This document shows, one piece after another, positions 9,060-19,454 of a stretch of DNA of 28,430 nucleotides; position 1 is the first letter of the stretch; each line of letters begins with the position of its first letter. The notes under the pieces are model-generated. The model ran no database searches. It was not told the origin of the DNA and saw only the letters and a list, made by a program, of their open reading frames with translations. Source of the stretch: Sperchopsis tessellata (taxonomy: Eukaryota > Arthropoda > Insecta > Coleoptera > Hydrophilidae). The DNA lies in the NCBI GenBank assembly GCA_033557685.1, contig JAWQRN010000557.1, positions 1 through 28,430 of the forward strand. The letters run 5' to 3'. The translations under genes and the position numbers were made by a program.

Positions 9060-9720
9060 TACTTCCCTAGCGTGGAAGCAATCGATGGGTTGAGTTTAGA
9101 GAACGAAGGGAACTTTCATCACTTTCGATTCTCTTTGGAGAGACATATTACACAGCACCGCTGCTCTCTTGGGGGTGAAGAGACGAAAATGTTTCGACCA
9201 TATAAAATCAGCCCAGCGTAAAACAACTTTTCCCGATTGCTTTTCTTTATCGACGTTAAGTCGTTCCCAATGCGGGCCCATCTGGAGGCCGATCGGGCTT
9301 CGGGGGGGCTAAAAGCGTAATAAATATCCCCGACTGGTAATTTCATCGCTTTTTCCTCATCCTTCTATCGTAGTGTTTTTCATAGTCGAGCTCTCGTAGA
9401 TTTTCCCTTGTTCCTTCGATTCGGCTGGCAGAGCGAAGTTTTGTTTTGGAGAGGCAGAAGTGGAGGGATTTTCCCTTGCATTTAGGGAAAATATATATTT
9501 TAAATGTGGCGCCATGCAGATTGCTGCTGCATAATAGTTTGGGTGGGGGTAGTTTGACTGCGCTTTTGTTCTCGGAAATTATTTCATCCTTGTCTTTTTG
9601 ATTTGAAACCTTATTTTCGTCTCTCCTTTTTCCTGGAATATCCGGCTCTGAAGTATCCGATCGGGAAGTTTTAAAACGTCTGGTCGTGAGGTTTTGCATT
9701 CTCTATTTGACCTGGATGCT
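9060..9720. other. GC-richer island of unknown identity
   Basis: This segment is visibly richer in G and C than its surroundings, with runs such as GCGGGCCCATCTGGAGGCC and CTTCGGGGGGGC. It carries several overlapping minus-strand frames: 118 codons at 9343-9699, very basic and hydrophilic; 75 codons at 9119-9346; and 61 codons at 9096-9281. None shows a motif I recognise. It could be an exon or untranslated region of a host gene, or part of an unrecognised element. No convincing splice signals define an exon. Confidence 0.35.
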
Positions 9721-11109
9721 CCTCGGTTCTTTCATGGAATTTTCAGGCTGTGGCTTTCTGTCAACCATCGGCTTTAATTTTCACTTTAATTCATCCATCG
9801 ATGGGAATAAGGAGAAATAGAAAAATGTAAAAGTACCTTAATTCCTTCGCTGTTTTGATGGGGTGCATATCGAACAATTTATATTAAGAGCACGCCTGCT
9901 AACCTTTACGTTAATAGCAAGCTGTAGATGACCCCAGAGACTCCTTGTATTCACTAATAAGTAATTTGATATACCTTTTTGGCCTTATATAACCTCCACG
10001 AAAAACCGACACTAATTGAATGCATAATACAAAGGTTTGGAGACTTAATCCTCGACATCGAAGACTTTTGTTTACTGAGGTAGCCGAGGTATGGATATAA
10101 TTATAGTTAATTCACAAATAAATAAAATCTACAAGTTAAAATTAAAATTTATAAAAAGTACATAAAGTACGAAGTGCTCGTACGTGTTATGAAAGATATT
10201 TTTTTCTTTATGGCCCTGGTCACTAACCCTTTAGCCAGGTAAAATTGTTTAAATACAATTATTTGTGTATTGAAGAAATGTTTTTAAACAGTATATTAAT
10301 ACTAGAAATAAAGTCAATAAACAAATAACACAGTTAAAGTAACTAGAAGGGAATGTAAAAGGTTCCCGAATAACATAAACATTATTAACATTAGGGACAT
10401 GTTACATTATTACATCAAATTAATTGGAAGATAGTTATAGAGAACCATTCTCAAAAATCGTGTAGCGAAGGGGGTTTTTGGTTCACAAAATTAAAACAAA
10501 AAATATTGTAATGAACTTTTTCGAAAATATTTAATTTTCATCATCAAATTTTGAGTCTGCTAATTAATATACTACTACTATCAGACAATCTATACAAAAT
10601 ATATTAAGTCTGCAGACTTACCTGTAACATCACAAATATATAGACACATACTAAATTAATACAACATGAAAACGAAGAATTACCAATACGAAACAGAAAA
10701 ATTATTTTTCTTTTTAAATTATTTGCAATATAAAGCGGGCAAAACAAATTGGATCAAAAAATAAAACAATATAAATTAAATCTATAAAGCAAAAAATAAA
10801 AAAAAAACATAATATATAGAACAAAAAAAGTCCAACAAATAAACAAACAAGTGAAATGTCATAAAGACAAAGAAAAACACCAAACAAAATGAAAAAGCAA
10901 AATATCTGACTCATAACGCTAGGTCAAAGAAACAAAACAAAACAGTCTTCAAGTGAGCCACCTACGGAAATTTATGCTATCGAAAAAACGGGAATAACAG
11001 CAGTTAATCTGTTCATTCAAATTCTCAACAGAACCCTCCCTCAAAGACAAACAAATTTGAACACCTAATAAAAATATGATCTAGACACTTTATATACCAC
11101 TCGTATACA
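9721..11109. other. AT-rich DNA, no gene recognised
   Basis: Mostly A- and T-rich sequence. The frame on the minus strand at 10714-10914 is a low-complexity Phe/Ile/Leu/Cys string from A-rich DNA and is not credible as a protein. Confidence 0.55.
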
Positions 11110-11395
11110 CTATATTTCCATCTCGAATGGTTTACTTCTCTTGAGCTTTCTTGTCAGGCTCCCGTTGTTTAGAAGTTGTATCGCTTCCACGTTCCAGTGC
11201 TGATGTAAGTGTACTTTGTGTTTGGCTGCGAATCATCCAATTTCACTAGCGACACCTGGCATACCATGTTCTCGATGCAGGTCCCTATTGCGCACGTATC
11301 ATGGAGCATTAACTATGTTCCGCAGCAATTTATTTCGAAACGTTTGGATGTATTTGATATCACCACCCCTGGCACTGCACCATATCTGAATACCA
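11110..11395 (-). pseudogene. jockey-like LINE C-terminal fragment
   Basis: The minus strand reads VYGIQIWC, then FRNKLLRNIVNAP-YVRN, DLHREHGMPGV, EIG and a tail ending in a stop at 11110-11112. This is the region C-terminal to the reverse transcriptase in jockey-type LINEs, where YGIQLWG, R-I-NAPWYV-N and H-DL-I are conserved. Two stops interrupt it, one replacing the Trp of NAPWYV. The 5' part ends exactly where the mariner at 11398 begins, so the mariner probably inserted into this LINE. Short, weak matches to the upstream LINE frame follow the mariner at 12465 onward. Confidence 0.82.
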
Positions 11396-11397
11396 TA

Positions 11398-12464
11398 AAC
11401 GAGGGTCACCTTTTAAGTGCTTATAAACGATCACTAGGTGGCACTATTGAGATGTATTTGACATTTGCTATTGCGAAAATAGTGGCAACCTAGAAATTGA
11501 CCGAGTGGTTTGTTTACAGTGAGCGTTTAAAAAATGCAATTTTGTGAAGAAATGGAAATTTCACGTGAAGGTTTTCGTTGGATAATTTTTTACGACTTAA
11601 GTAAAGGTCTATCTCAACAACAATGCATAGAATCGCTTCATTCAACTGTTGGTAATAAAGCACCATCAGAAAAAACTGTTTACAATTGCTTTGCAGAATT
11701 TCGTCGTGGTCTTGCACCCATCAGTGATGAATTTCGTGAAGGTCGACCAAAATCGGTTGTCATTCCAAAAAAACATGGATGCTGTGCGCAACATGATTGA
11801 AGATGATCGGCATGTGCTTAGGCATATCGAAGACTGCAGTACATTCGATGTTGCATGAACATTTAGCTGTGAATAAGATCTGTTCCCGATGGATTCCGCA
11901 TAATTTTACCGAAGCTCAAAAAAAGTGTTAATTGACGCAACAAAATTCGATCGAGAAACAGCAAAATCTGTATATAACATCGTAATAGGTGACCAAACTT
12001 CGATGTAATCATATGAAACGGAAACTAAGCAACAATCCACTGTTTGGGTGTTCCCGCAAAAGTTGTTCATTCACGTAGCACTTCCAAGAAAATGATCGCT
12101 TGTTTCTTCGGTTGTACTGGACATGTCGCAACCATTCCTTTAGAGGATCGAAGAACAGTTAACACTGAATCACATTGCCCGTATTCACCTGATTTATTGC
12201 CTAACGACTTTTTTTGTTCCCCAATATCAAACACACAATGCGTGGACAGCGATTTTCATCACCTCAAGAAGCTGTTGAAGCTTTCAAAAACCATGATTTT
12301 GAGATACCAACTTCAGAGTGGAAAAATGTTTCGATAATTGGTTTGAATGCATGTAAAAGTGTATAAATCTTAAAGGCGAATATTTTGAAAGCCAAGAAAA
12401 CAGTTTGCTCCAATTTTTTTTTTCGTTCCTACTTTTTATAAACATTTAAAAGGTAACCCTCGTA
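11398..12464 (+). mobile_element. internally deleted mariner element with TIRs
   Basis: The left terminal repeat (ACGAGGGTCACCTTTTAAG, 11399 onward) matches the reverse complement of the right end (ACGAGGGTTACCTTTTAAA), with about 25 of 28 bases the same through TTATAAA. TA dinucleotides flank both ends (11396-11397 and 12465-12466), the usual mariner target duplication. At about 1067 bp it is shorter than a typical 1.3-kb mariner because of internal deletions. Confidence 0.85.
11534..12380 (+). pseudogene. mariner transposase pseudogene, second catalytic Asp deleted
   Basis: The N-terminal HTH region is open from 11534: ISREGFRWIIFYDLSKGLS, then APSEKTVYNCFAEFRRG and FREGRPKSVVIP. A frameshift in an A-run near 11770 leads to NMDAVRNMIEDDRHV, then HEHLAV, SRWIPHN (11850-11910). 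The first catalytic Asp stands at 11991-11993 in VIGDQTS. KKMIACFFGCTGHVATIPLEDRRTVN follows (12090-12163). A deletion of roughly 150 bp then joins TVN to PYSPDLLPNDFF (12178-12214), so the HDN box with the second Asp is gone. The third Asp is kept (12206-12208). The tail includes FDNWFECM-like codons and KGEYFESQE. Not functional. Confidence 0.88.
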
Positions 12465-12868
12465 TACAAAGTTTCATAAAGATATAAATATGTAAGGTTG
12501 TGGGGTGTGTTGATTTGACGTGGACTGACCAGCATACAATACTCTTGAATATGGATATTTTGAACAGTTCAGAACTAAAAAACATTACAATTTAAAAATT
12601 ATACTGCTACTTAAACAATCACAGGGTTCAGATAGCAATAGCTAACTAAAACAAGTTACAAATAGGGTATTATGGTAGAGTTCTTATAAACGGATAGGAA
12701 GGAGCACAATAAAAGTGGAAAATGGAGGAGCAAATACAAAATGTGAAGATACTCTGCCATAACTTTTTTCTTGTCTTTTGTTGTCAAAATTGTGTCCACT
12801 TCATATCTAATGTTATTGAGGGTGACTAGTCTTGAAATGAAAGCACTGTATGTAATTTCCACACACAA
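12465..12868. other. no gene recognised
   Basis: The first bases may continue the jockey-like LINE interrupted by the mariner, but similarity is weak. The rest is plain AT-rich DNA. Confidence 0.4.

Positions 12869-12924
<56 letters not shown>
12869..12924. repeat. (TA)n microsatellite with one TG interruption
   Basis: About 56 bp of AT dinucleotides, interrupted once (ATGTAT). Confidence 0.95.
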
Positions 12925-12932
<8 letters not shown>

Positions 12933-13089
12933 GGAATGAGCATTAATAATGGAGCTTTTATCATTTTACAACGAGTTAATGGAGGTAGGGATTGTTGAAG
13001 GCAACGGCTGGAGAGCAGCTCGGGAAAGGGGTGGAAAACCTGACGAAACCCTCGTGCTTGCCTTCATAAAATAGCTAAAAGTACCCGTA

Positions 13090-13287
13090 CTATTGTGCTG
13101 AAGGATTGTTACTGCATTCAGACATATTCAAATCAAGTCTTTGTTTGAAAATAACTGGATCCCAACCACACAACTGACAGAGCTCACAATCACACTTTAC
13201 AAAACAACGCCTATATTTTCCACATCCGCCACAATGGCCTACGTTCTCATTCATTTCAAATACTATATTATTATTAGTCTGACACAT
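13090..13287 (-). other. small Cys-rich ORF, unassigned
   Basis: A 65-codon minus-strand frame contains HCGGCGKYRRC followed by CDCELCQLC, giving C-x2-C-x5-C-x3-C-x-C-x2-C-x2-C within about 22 residues. Such spacing could bind metal, but I know no family with exactly this pattern, and no promoter or splice context is visible. It may be a remnant of a larger transposon protein or chance. Confidence 0.25.
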
Positions 13288-13435
13288 TCATATAAACCAT
13301 TTCCATTATCAAAAATGCTGGAAATAACAGTAGTTTATCAATAGCGCTGTTATTTAGAGAAATATCATATTTTTCGTACGAGTGTCAATCAGTGTTTAAG
13401 TCAAGCTATAAGTTTAGCTTTTTATAAAATGGCTC

Positions 13436-13650
13436 TATTATTGAAGTCGATATTTCTAAAGCCTTTGATACTATCTGTTTACGCCATCCGTAGCATTATT
13501 TAATTGCATGCGACGTCAAATCTTCTTCCTTGGACTATTAAGGTACGTGCGATCAACAATAGGGCCGATCCACCACCGTTTCTGTAAAAACCTACATCTG
13601 GTAGTTCTATTACCCATCATTAAACTTTGTTTAGGAATTCCAAGACGCGT
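13436..13650 (+). pseudogene. non-LTR reverse transcriptase scrap (motif A)
   Basis: The frame reads IEVDISKAFDTICLRHP, the RT motif A of jockey/CR1-like LINEs with its catalytic Asp (VDISKAFDT). LIACDVKSSSLDY follows, matching the next conserved helix (G-x-x-x-x-x-L-W). Beyond about 13560 the similarity fades (RSTTVSVKTY). Palm motifs B and C are not found nearby. Confidence 0.6.
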
Positions 13651-14265
13651 TAAGGCCTTAACGGGACTTTTTGATAGCTAAAGAAGTTTGGGGGTCAGAA
13701 CACATTCAATTCTCAACAAAAAAAGACACACATTAAATTCACAACCAAGACAGTCATTCTTAAATTCATAACCGAAACAGTTCATCTTGTACATTTGAAA
13801 CTCAGTGTCGACGTACATTTGGCAGACAGATTGTGACACATTAAAATCCTTCTTTTCACTCGCATTCCTAAACCGTCCTTAATATAATGCACGAACCAGT
13901 AGTTGGAGCCCATACACTCACACGCCTGCAGTTGGAATCCATACGCACACATGTCTACAGATATTGGAAGTAAGTTTAGCGTTTGTATGCAAGAAATTCA
14001 CTTCTATTTACGCGAGATCGAATCCGCGCTATTATATATACAATTCACTTAGGTCCTTCGAAGAAATCTCTTTCATACGCAACATTTTGCTATTTTGCGT
14101 GTATAATTATCAACAATTTAATCCTCCGACCTTTAAACCAACATATTGATGCTGCGAGCTTTATAGAGTCAACATTCTGGTTTTTCGAGTATTAACATGA
14201 GTTAATATAGGTCATTCTCCAATACTTTTGATTGTCTCCTATTTGTATTCAAATTTTGGGTAGCG
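13651..14265. other. no gene recognised
   Basis: No protein-like frame or repeat partner was recognised. The overlapping frames at 13964-14195 show no motif. Confidence 0.5.
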
Positions 14266-14269
14266 GGTA

Positions 14270-16382
14270 GATACTCCTTTGCGATCCCGGTGGATGACAG
14301 ATCTGCTTCAGGTACGCGACTATGCCCACGCAAGCGTTGAGTTTCTCTCAACTCCAAATACTGAGGGGATCATGTCCCAACCTGATTTCCTCCCAGCACC
14401 TATTTCATCCGTCCTATATCCTCCCCACTCAATCAAAACGCCTGGCAAGCGTGGTTGTTTTACCTTGCCACACACCCCCGAAACAAAATGGCAATTGCAA
14501 AATGAAAGGAAGGACTACCCAAGTTGGGTATGACCCAAGGACCAAATCCCACGTCGACATTCCAAAGTCGATCAGCCCTGTGGGTTCAGGGAAGGTTATC
14601 AGAAGGAACATTTTGAAAAATCAGCTGTTTATCGCAACTTATAATATTTAAACAATGAGATTCCAAGAACACCTTGCTCAACTAGAAGAAGAACTAAAGC
14701 AAATTAAATGGGACATCTTAGGAATTTGCGATACTGGACTACCTGGCGATAAATATTAACTGTTCTAAACTTCGGATATACACTTTATCAAAATAACAAA
14801 GAAGACTGTAAAGGACAGGGGGAGTAGCGATTCGTATTAACAAAAAAAGGAAATATCGCAATATCAGAACGTGTAATATATGTTGTCTTGAAGTTATCAA
14901 AAATATACGAAATTAAAATTATCAGCGCATATGCACCCACCAGTACAGCAGACGACGAGACCATCGAAAAGTTCTATGATGATTTTGCCCTGGCTTTAAG
15001 ATATGAAAAAATTCACTTATGTTTGACAATGGAGAATTTTAATGCAATGATAGGCATCAAGACCGAAGACTCAGATAACATTGGAAAATTGAAAATCGGA
15101 ACATTAAATGAATATGGCGAACTGTTACTTAACTATCTACAAGAGGAAGACCTGTACCTCTTTAAGAAACCATTGAAGTGAAAGTAGATGTGGAGAAGCC
15201 CGGACGGTCACACCAAAAACGAAATTGCTTTCATAGTGTCAAACAGAAGAGATATTGCTACAGAAATAAATTTCATACAGGTAGTGACTGCAGACTGGTT
15301 AGAGCTTCCATAAGAATAAATACCAAAATAGAACGGAATAAAACTAATCCAACATAGCCCAATCCCAACTGCCGAAATATTGAACCGACATCACATGAAA
15401 TACGAGAAAAAATTAAATCTAAGACAGTCACAATCAAATATAGAAATTGCAGACGTTGGAGAATTAACCGATATTCGAATGACGCAAAGAAAATATGTAC
15501 TCAAACTAAAAATTACACAAACAACAGACTAAGTCTTCCAACAATGACGGTCATGGAATAGAGACGAAAAGTAAGCAGATAAACTGAGAAGTATATAAAC
15601 ATAAATAGAACAATAAATAGAGAGATCAGAAAAGACTTAAGAAATTTCATAACAAGAAAAATTATAGATATCACTAAAAGCATTAAATATATGAAAGCTT
15701 TGAGGAAGAAATGTAATTCTGGAAAGGTATAAGTAACCAAAATTAAAATAAAAAAGGCATGGTCGTTACAGATTAAAATGAAATTGTAAGAGCTGTGGAA
15801 GAATTCTACACAAATCTGCTTTCTTCTACACAAACAAATGCAAAAATCGAACAAGAGATCTCGATAATGAATGTAGGCTCGGAAGAGATACCCCATAATA
15901 ACACAATATGAAATCCAAACAGCTTTGAAAGAAATGAAGAACGGTCGTGCCCTTGGTGAGGATCGAGTGACCGCGGAAATGCTGAGGCATGGAGGAGAGG
16001 CTTTGATAAACACCATTAGACTATTATTTAATCATTGCCTAGAATAAGAGACTACAGACCTATCAGCTTACTTCCTCATTTATATAAGCGTTTCACCAAA
16101 GTCATTATCAAGATACTAACTAATAAATTGAACTTATATCAGCTAAATGAACAAGCTGGGTTTAGAAAGGGCTTCAGCACAATAGATCAATTGCAAACGA
16201 TCAAAATATTAATCGAAGAAGAATACAACCAGTTTCAGAAGGCCTTTGACACTATGGAAGTGTGGGCTGTTCTGAGATGTTTACAAGATGGAAGAGTTGA
16301 TACACGTTACATCGGGTTAATGAGAAATATGTACGCCAACGGCACTATACACGCGAAAATAGATAAAAATAAAACAACTTAA
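14270..16382 (+). pseudogene. RTE-type LINE relic: 5' leader, endonuclease and RT start
   Basis: About 370 bp of GC-richer leader (14270-14640) precede the ORF. The apurinic-like endonuclease follows: LEEELKQIKWDILGICDTGLPG (14680-14745), IKIISAYAPTSTADDETIEKFYDDFALAL (14910-15000), ENFNAMIG in place of GDFNAKIG (15032-15055), ELLLNYLQEEDLYL (15119-15160), SPDGHTKNEIAFIVSNRR (15198-15250), and GSDCRLVRASIRIN where SDH is expected (15281-15318). The linker has KEMKNGRALGEDRVTAEML (15930-15980). The RT starts with DYRPISLLPHLYK (16045-16083), EQAGFRKGFSTIDQL (16149-16193) and FQKAFDT (16230-16253), ending near ANGTIHAKI (16340-16365). The Asp-to-Asn change in the endonuclease and several stops mark it as dead. 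It stops in the RT palm just before a minus-strand transposase relic. Confidence 0.9.
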
Positions 16383-16396
16383 CGTAAGATACCTTG

Positions 16397-16925
16397 AGTT
16401 CTTGTAGGGTTCGAGGGCGATGTTTAAACCTCTGCATTGAGATATCCCCATAAGAAAAAATCGCAGAGGCTCAAATTAGTGGTGCGATGAGGCCATTCAA
16501 CGGCTTATCGTAAAGAGATTAGTCGACCGGGGAACATCTTGTGCAAAATGGCGGGTCGTATGGGCTGTGGTTCTATTCTGCTGAAACCAAAAGCCACCTA
16601 TATCGTATTCTTCCATTTTGGGGTGAAAAAAATTATCCAGCATGTCGCAGTATCGTTCGGAAGTATCAGTATCAGTGACGCCATCCTCTTCAAAAAAAGG
16701 CCCCACGATGCCTACAGAGGACAAATCACACCAAACTGTGACTTTTGGGCTGTGAAGACGTCGTTGGTGGAGTTCTCGGAGGTTTTCAGCAGCCCAATAA
16801 CGAAAATTCTGCTTGTTCACTGTGCCAGAAAGATTGAAATGCCCTCTGCGTCGCAGGCACAGACTTGGCGTTTTTGAAAAAAGCCTCCACGACGAAGTTC
16901 CGGTGTTCACCCGACCACGGCACTT
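16397..16925 (-). pseudogene. DUF4817-type DDE transposase pseudogene, internally deleted
   Basis: On the minus strand the N-terminal helix-turn-helix region (DUF4817-like) reads WSGEHRNFVVEAFFKNAKS and PATQRAF (16925-16850). It is joined almost directly, in another frame, to the catalytic part: HFNLSGTVNKQNFRYWAAE, SPKVTVWCDLSSVGIVGPFFEE, FWFQQNRTTAHTTRHFAQD, then after a frame change WPHRTTNLSLCDFFLWGYL (16497-16420). In related transposases the box reads WFQQDGATAHT; here the second catalytic Asp is Asn (codon at 16575-16577). The first Asp lies in the deleted middle. The third acidic residue (CDFFLWG) is kept. The family is a Tc1/mariner-superfamily group often labelled Tc3-like in insects. 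Confidence 0.85.
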
Positions 16926-17545
16926 TAACTACTGAAAACCTTATCGTTCACGCCACCTAGCGGGACCAACCGCCTCCCTTTACTTGGTCAGGGGCCCCTT
17001 CAGTGATTTTCTGAAATGTGGGACTGCATTATACCCCACCTAACTACATTAGACAAAATAATTCCCAAAGTATTGTAACGGTACGGGATTTCCTAATTAT
17101 TATTTTTTTATTTTAATCAAATTTTAGTTTTATTCTTTGAAAGTATGTTTTTCTTGTGCCGCAAATAGCTATTCCAATTTTACTACTGAACTGTGAAGGG
17201 ATGCGTGATCGCCAGATGTCCACGAGCATGGTCGCAGTATTTTTCCATTGCGCCAGAAAGGGAGCCGACTATCGCTACATACGAGCGACAGAGAGAGAGA
17301 TATTTAGTGTTTCCCGCGTGTGTGATTAAAGAGAAACGCATGGTCAAGACTAAACCCTTAAATATCGATGATCAGGTAGACAAAAGGGTAAATTCTTCGA
17401 CATTTTTCGACTAGAACAGTCACTATGCTGTTAGAAATCTATTCGAGCTGCTTCATGATATTATTCAGTTTCATTTTAAATATTGAAGTTTAAAATTAAC
17501 GTACTTTTATAATTTCAATTTATTGCCTTTATTTCTCGAGTTCCG

Positions 17546-18060
17546 CCAGAACTTGGTTAGTTTAGATTTGTTGAATTTTATTTTATTTTACATTTTATTT
17601 TATTCTTCATTTTGCCCGCTGTATATTCTGAATCTGTTAGGTGCACGGACATCCCGTATTTGCGTTCTATAACGTGAACGTCTCTCCGTAAAGCTTAGAA
17701 CCAGAATATATCCATTTGAGGCCATCCGCGGTATATCCAGAACTTGGTTAGTTTGCATTTGTTAAATTTTATTTTATTTTACATTTTTTATTTCATTCTT
17801 CATTTTTCCTGCTGTATATTTTAATTCTGTTGGCTGCACGGACATCCACGTCTCTCCGTATATCCTAGAATTAGAATATATCCATTTGAGGTCATCCGAG
17901 TTTTATTCCAAAGCTTGGTTTGGTAGACATACCGTATTTGCGTTTACAACATGAACGTCTCTCCATTACTCCTTGCTTCAGAATATTGTCGTATTAATTA
18001 TTGTAAATTCTTCGCTACTGTTTCATTTATTTATTCGAGTGTAACTTGGTTGAGTAGCCT
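17546..18060 (+). repeat. T-rich tandem repeat, units of about 170-190 bp
   Basis: Units begin CCAGAACTTGGTTAGTTT (17546), CCAGAACTTGGTTAGTTT (17737) and CCAAAGCTTGGTTTGGTA (17908), with a weaker AACTTGGTTGAGTAG start near 18042. Shared blocks are the ATTTTATTTTATTTTACATTTT stretch, GCACGGACATCC, ACGTCTCTCCGTA and AGAATATATCCATTTGAGG(C/T)CATCCG. The second unit lacks about 30 bp present in the first; the third is strongly shortened. No protein frame crosses the units. Confidence 0.8.
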
Positions 18061-18145
18061 AAAGATTTCTAGTTAGCGTTCCGCGCATATAATATATTAA
18101 CCGACCAGTGTAATTAATACAAAACCCAGTAAGTTTTTCTCTCTC

Positions 18146-18153
18146 TATAAAAA
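18146..18153 (+). promoter_or_regulatory. TATA-box-like element
   Basis: TATAAAAA is followed about 30 bp downstream by a short GC-rich stretch (GCGTCGAACCGTCGCGAG). The layout suits a transcription start in an LTR or a host promoter, but no downstream gene is recognised. Confidence 0.25.
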
Positions 18154-18230
18154 CCTCCCTGACACGAGCGTCGAACCGTCGCGAGTGTATACCCGCGCAA
18201 CATTTTATTTTATTCGTGTTACCACGTTGC

Positions 18231-18365
18231 TGTATTTTCAAGTTTCAATGTCCTTTGTTGATTTATTATTTATCATTGTACTATTTTATTTCTGTTCCTT
18301 CGTTTCTGTATTTTCAAAGTTTACATTGTCCTTTCTTGTCTTGTCTTGTCATTGTCATATTTTAC
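18231..18365 (+). repeat. degenerate direct duplication, about 79-bp spacing
   Basis: GTATTTTCAAGTTTCAATGT-CCTTT at 18231 recurs as GTATTTTCAAAGTTTACATTG-TCCTTT near 18308. Both are followed by T-rich sequence with TCATTGTA/TCATTGTCATATTTTA blocks. Confidence 0.6.
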
Positions 18366-18514
18366 TTTTACAGTTAGGTATTTTTATTTCAGGGTTTCTT
18401 GTCATATTCTTTTGTTTCCGTAATATATAGCGGTATTATATTTATTGTTGCCATAGGAAAGCCATTTGCCTTCAGCCAAGCGTGTGTATTTTATTATTGC
18501 CACTGACAGGGTCA

Positions 18515-18705
18515 CTAAAGGACTAGGCTCGTTCCTGAATCGCAAAACGACAGGTATTAATAGATACATATCCATCAAGTCTAGATCCTCGAGCCTTTTA
18601 TCTGTCCATCAGAGCTTTCTCCACCAATTACTCAGATAGCTTTCTCTACCAAGTACTCAAAAGGGCTAGGCTCGTCCCTGAATCGCAAAACGACAGGTAT
18701 TTATA
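18515..18705 (+). repeat. direct duplication, 143-bp spacing
   Basis: CTAGGCTCGTTCCTGAATCG (18523 onward) recurs with one change near 18666, in both cases followed by CAAAACGACAGGTATT. Between the copies is a second small duplication (CAGAGCTTTCTCCACCAATTACTCA / CAGATAGCTTTCTCTACCAAGTACTCA). Confidence 0.8.
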
Positions 18706-19088
18706 CACGATTTTCCATCAGGTCATAGCACTCATCTTTTCTACTTGGCATCCTAACATTCATTATCCAGCACATACCTGGCTTACTGCAGGTGGCTTGC
18801 CGATTGCGACAATTACCTTTGTACGTGTCCTTTTTATTCAATAGATAGTATTTCGACTAACTGGCGTGATTTTATTTGCTTCGGCGATCTCCACTTCCTA
18901 ATAGAATCTATTTCAGGTTACTTACACACTTCGAGGGTCCTATTATCATTATTTGCCACTAGACGTATCACATGGCTTAGAACAAACTCGCTCCACGAGT
19001 AATTGTTCATTAGTTTTATCCGGTAACGTAGTCAACACCTCCTCCTGGTGGTTAGTGTTATCTTAGTTCTTCGTGTTTCAGGTTTTCA

Positions 19089-19149
19089 AACCGTTACTTT
19101 GGTCCGTAGTGAAATAGGTTCTTGAAACCGTTACATAGGTCCGTAGTGA
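19089..19149 (+). repeat. 36-bp tandem duplication
   Basis: AAACCGTTACTTTGGTCCGT at 19089 is repeated as AAACCGTTACATAGGTCCGT at 19125, both followed by AGTGA. Confidence 0.75.
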
Positions 19150-19454
19150 CCCAAGATCTTCAATCAGGTACAGTATTTAATGCAAATAATTCTGTAGGAA
19201 TTCTCGCAATCTCTGATAATTCTAGCTCGTTCTCGCATGGGTGAGACAGTCGTATCGTAGCAAGAATTATTTTCTTATCAGGTGCTGGTCTTCTTCGATA
19301 TTCTCGTTCAGTTATCATAACTGACTTTATTATTTTGAACAAAACTAGTCACAATGTTTGCACGTTCGTTGGGGTATATAACGATTCATGATTTCACGCC
19401 ATTTTTTTTTAAACTGAAAAAAAAGACATTTAATGTAAAAAATAGAGCTCTTTG
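19150..19454. other. no gene recognised
   Basis: AT-rich sequence with a frame of 60 codons on the minus strand (19160-19342) that shows no motif. Confidence 0.45.

Larger units (their letters stand above)
17076..19133 (+). mobile_element. possible solo LTR or LTR-like segment
   Basis: The interval begins TGTAACGGT and ends ACCGTTACA, an exact 9-bp terminal inverted match of the TG...CA kind seen in LTRs. A TATA box lies near the middle (18146-18153). The interval is T-rich and built of internal repeats, as many long LTRs are. Against it: no matching second LTR, gag-pol frame or target-site duplication is in the window, and ACCGTTAC also occurs 36 bp upstream inside a short duplication. Treat it as a hypothesis. 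Confidence 0.25.

Noticed and set aside
10714..10914. 66-codon Phe/Ile/Leu/Cys-rich minus-strand frame
   Set aside because: Low complexity from A-rich DNA, with no start context or motif; not a credible membrane protein.
11209..11493. 94-codon plus-strand frame
   Set aside because: Antisense to the jockey-like LINE tail and running into the mariner TIR.
12656..12998. Frames passing through the (TA)n run at 12869
   Set aside because: They read the microsatellite as Tyr-Ile repeats; artefacts of the dinucleotide run.
14008..14030. GAGATCGAATCCGCG as a possible tRNA or SINE B box
   Set aside because: No matching A box, acceptor pairing or cloverleaf could be drawn around it.
15513..16016. 167-codon open frame on the minus strand
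   Set aside because: It is the antisense shadow of the RTE relic, whose endonuclease-RT linker is recognisable on the plus strand. The frame is a hydrophobic string caused by A-rich coding sequence.
16539..16877. 112-codon plus-strand frame
   Set aside because: Antisense to the DUF4817-type transposase with VNKQN and WFQQN motifs on the minus strand.
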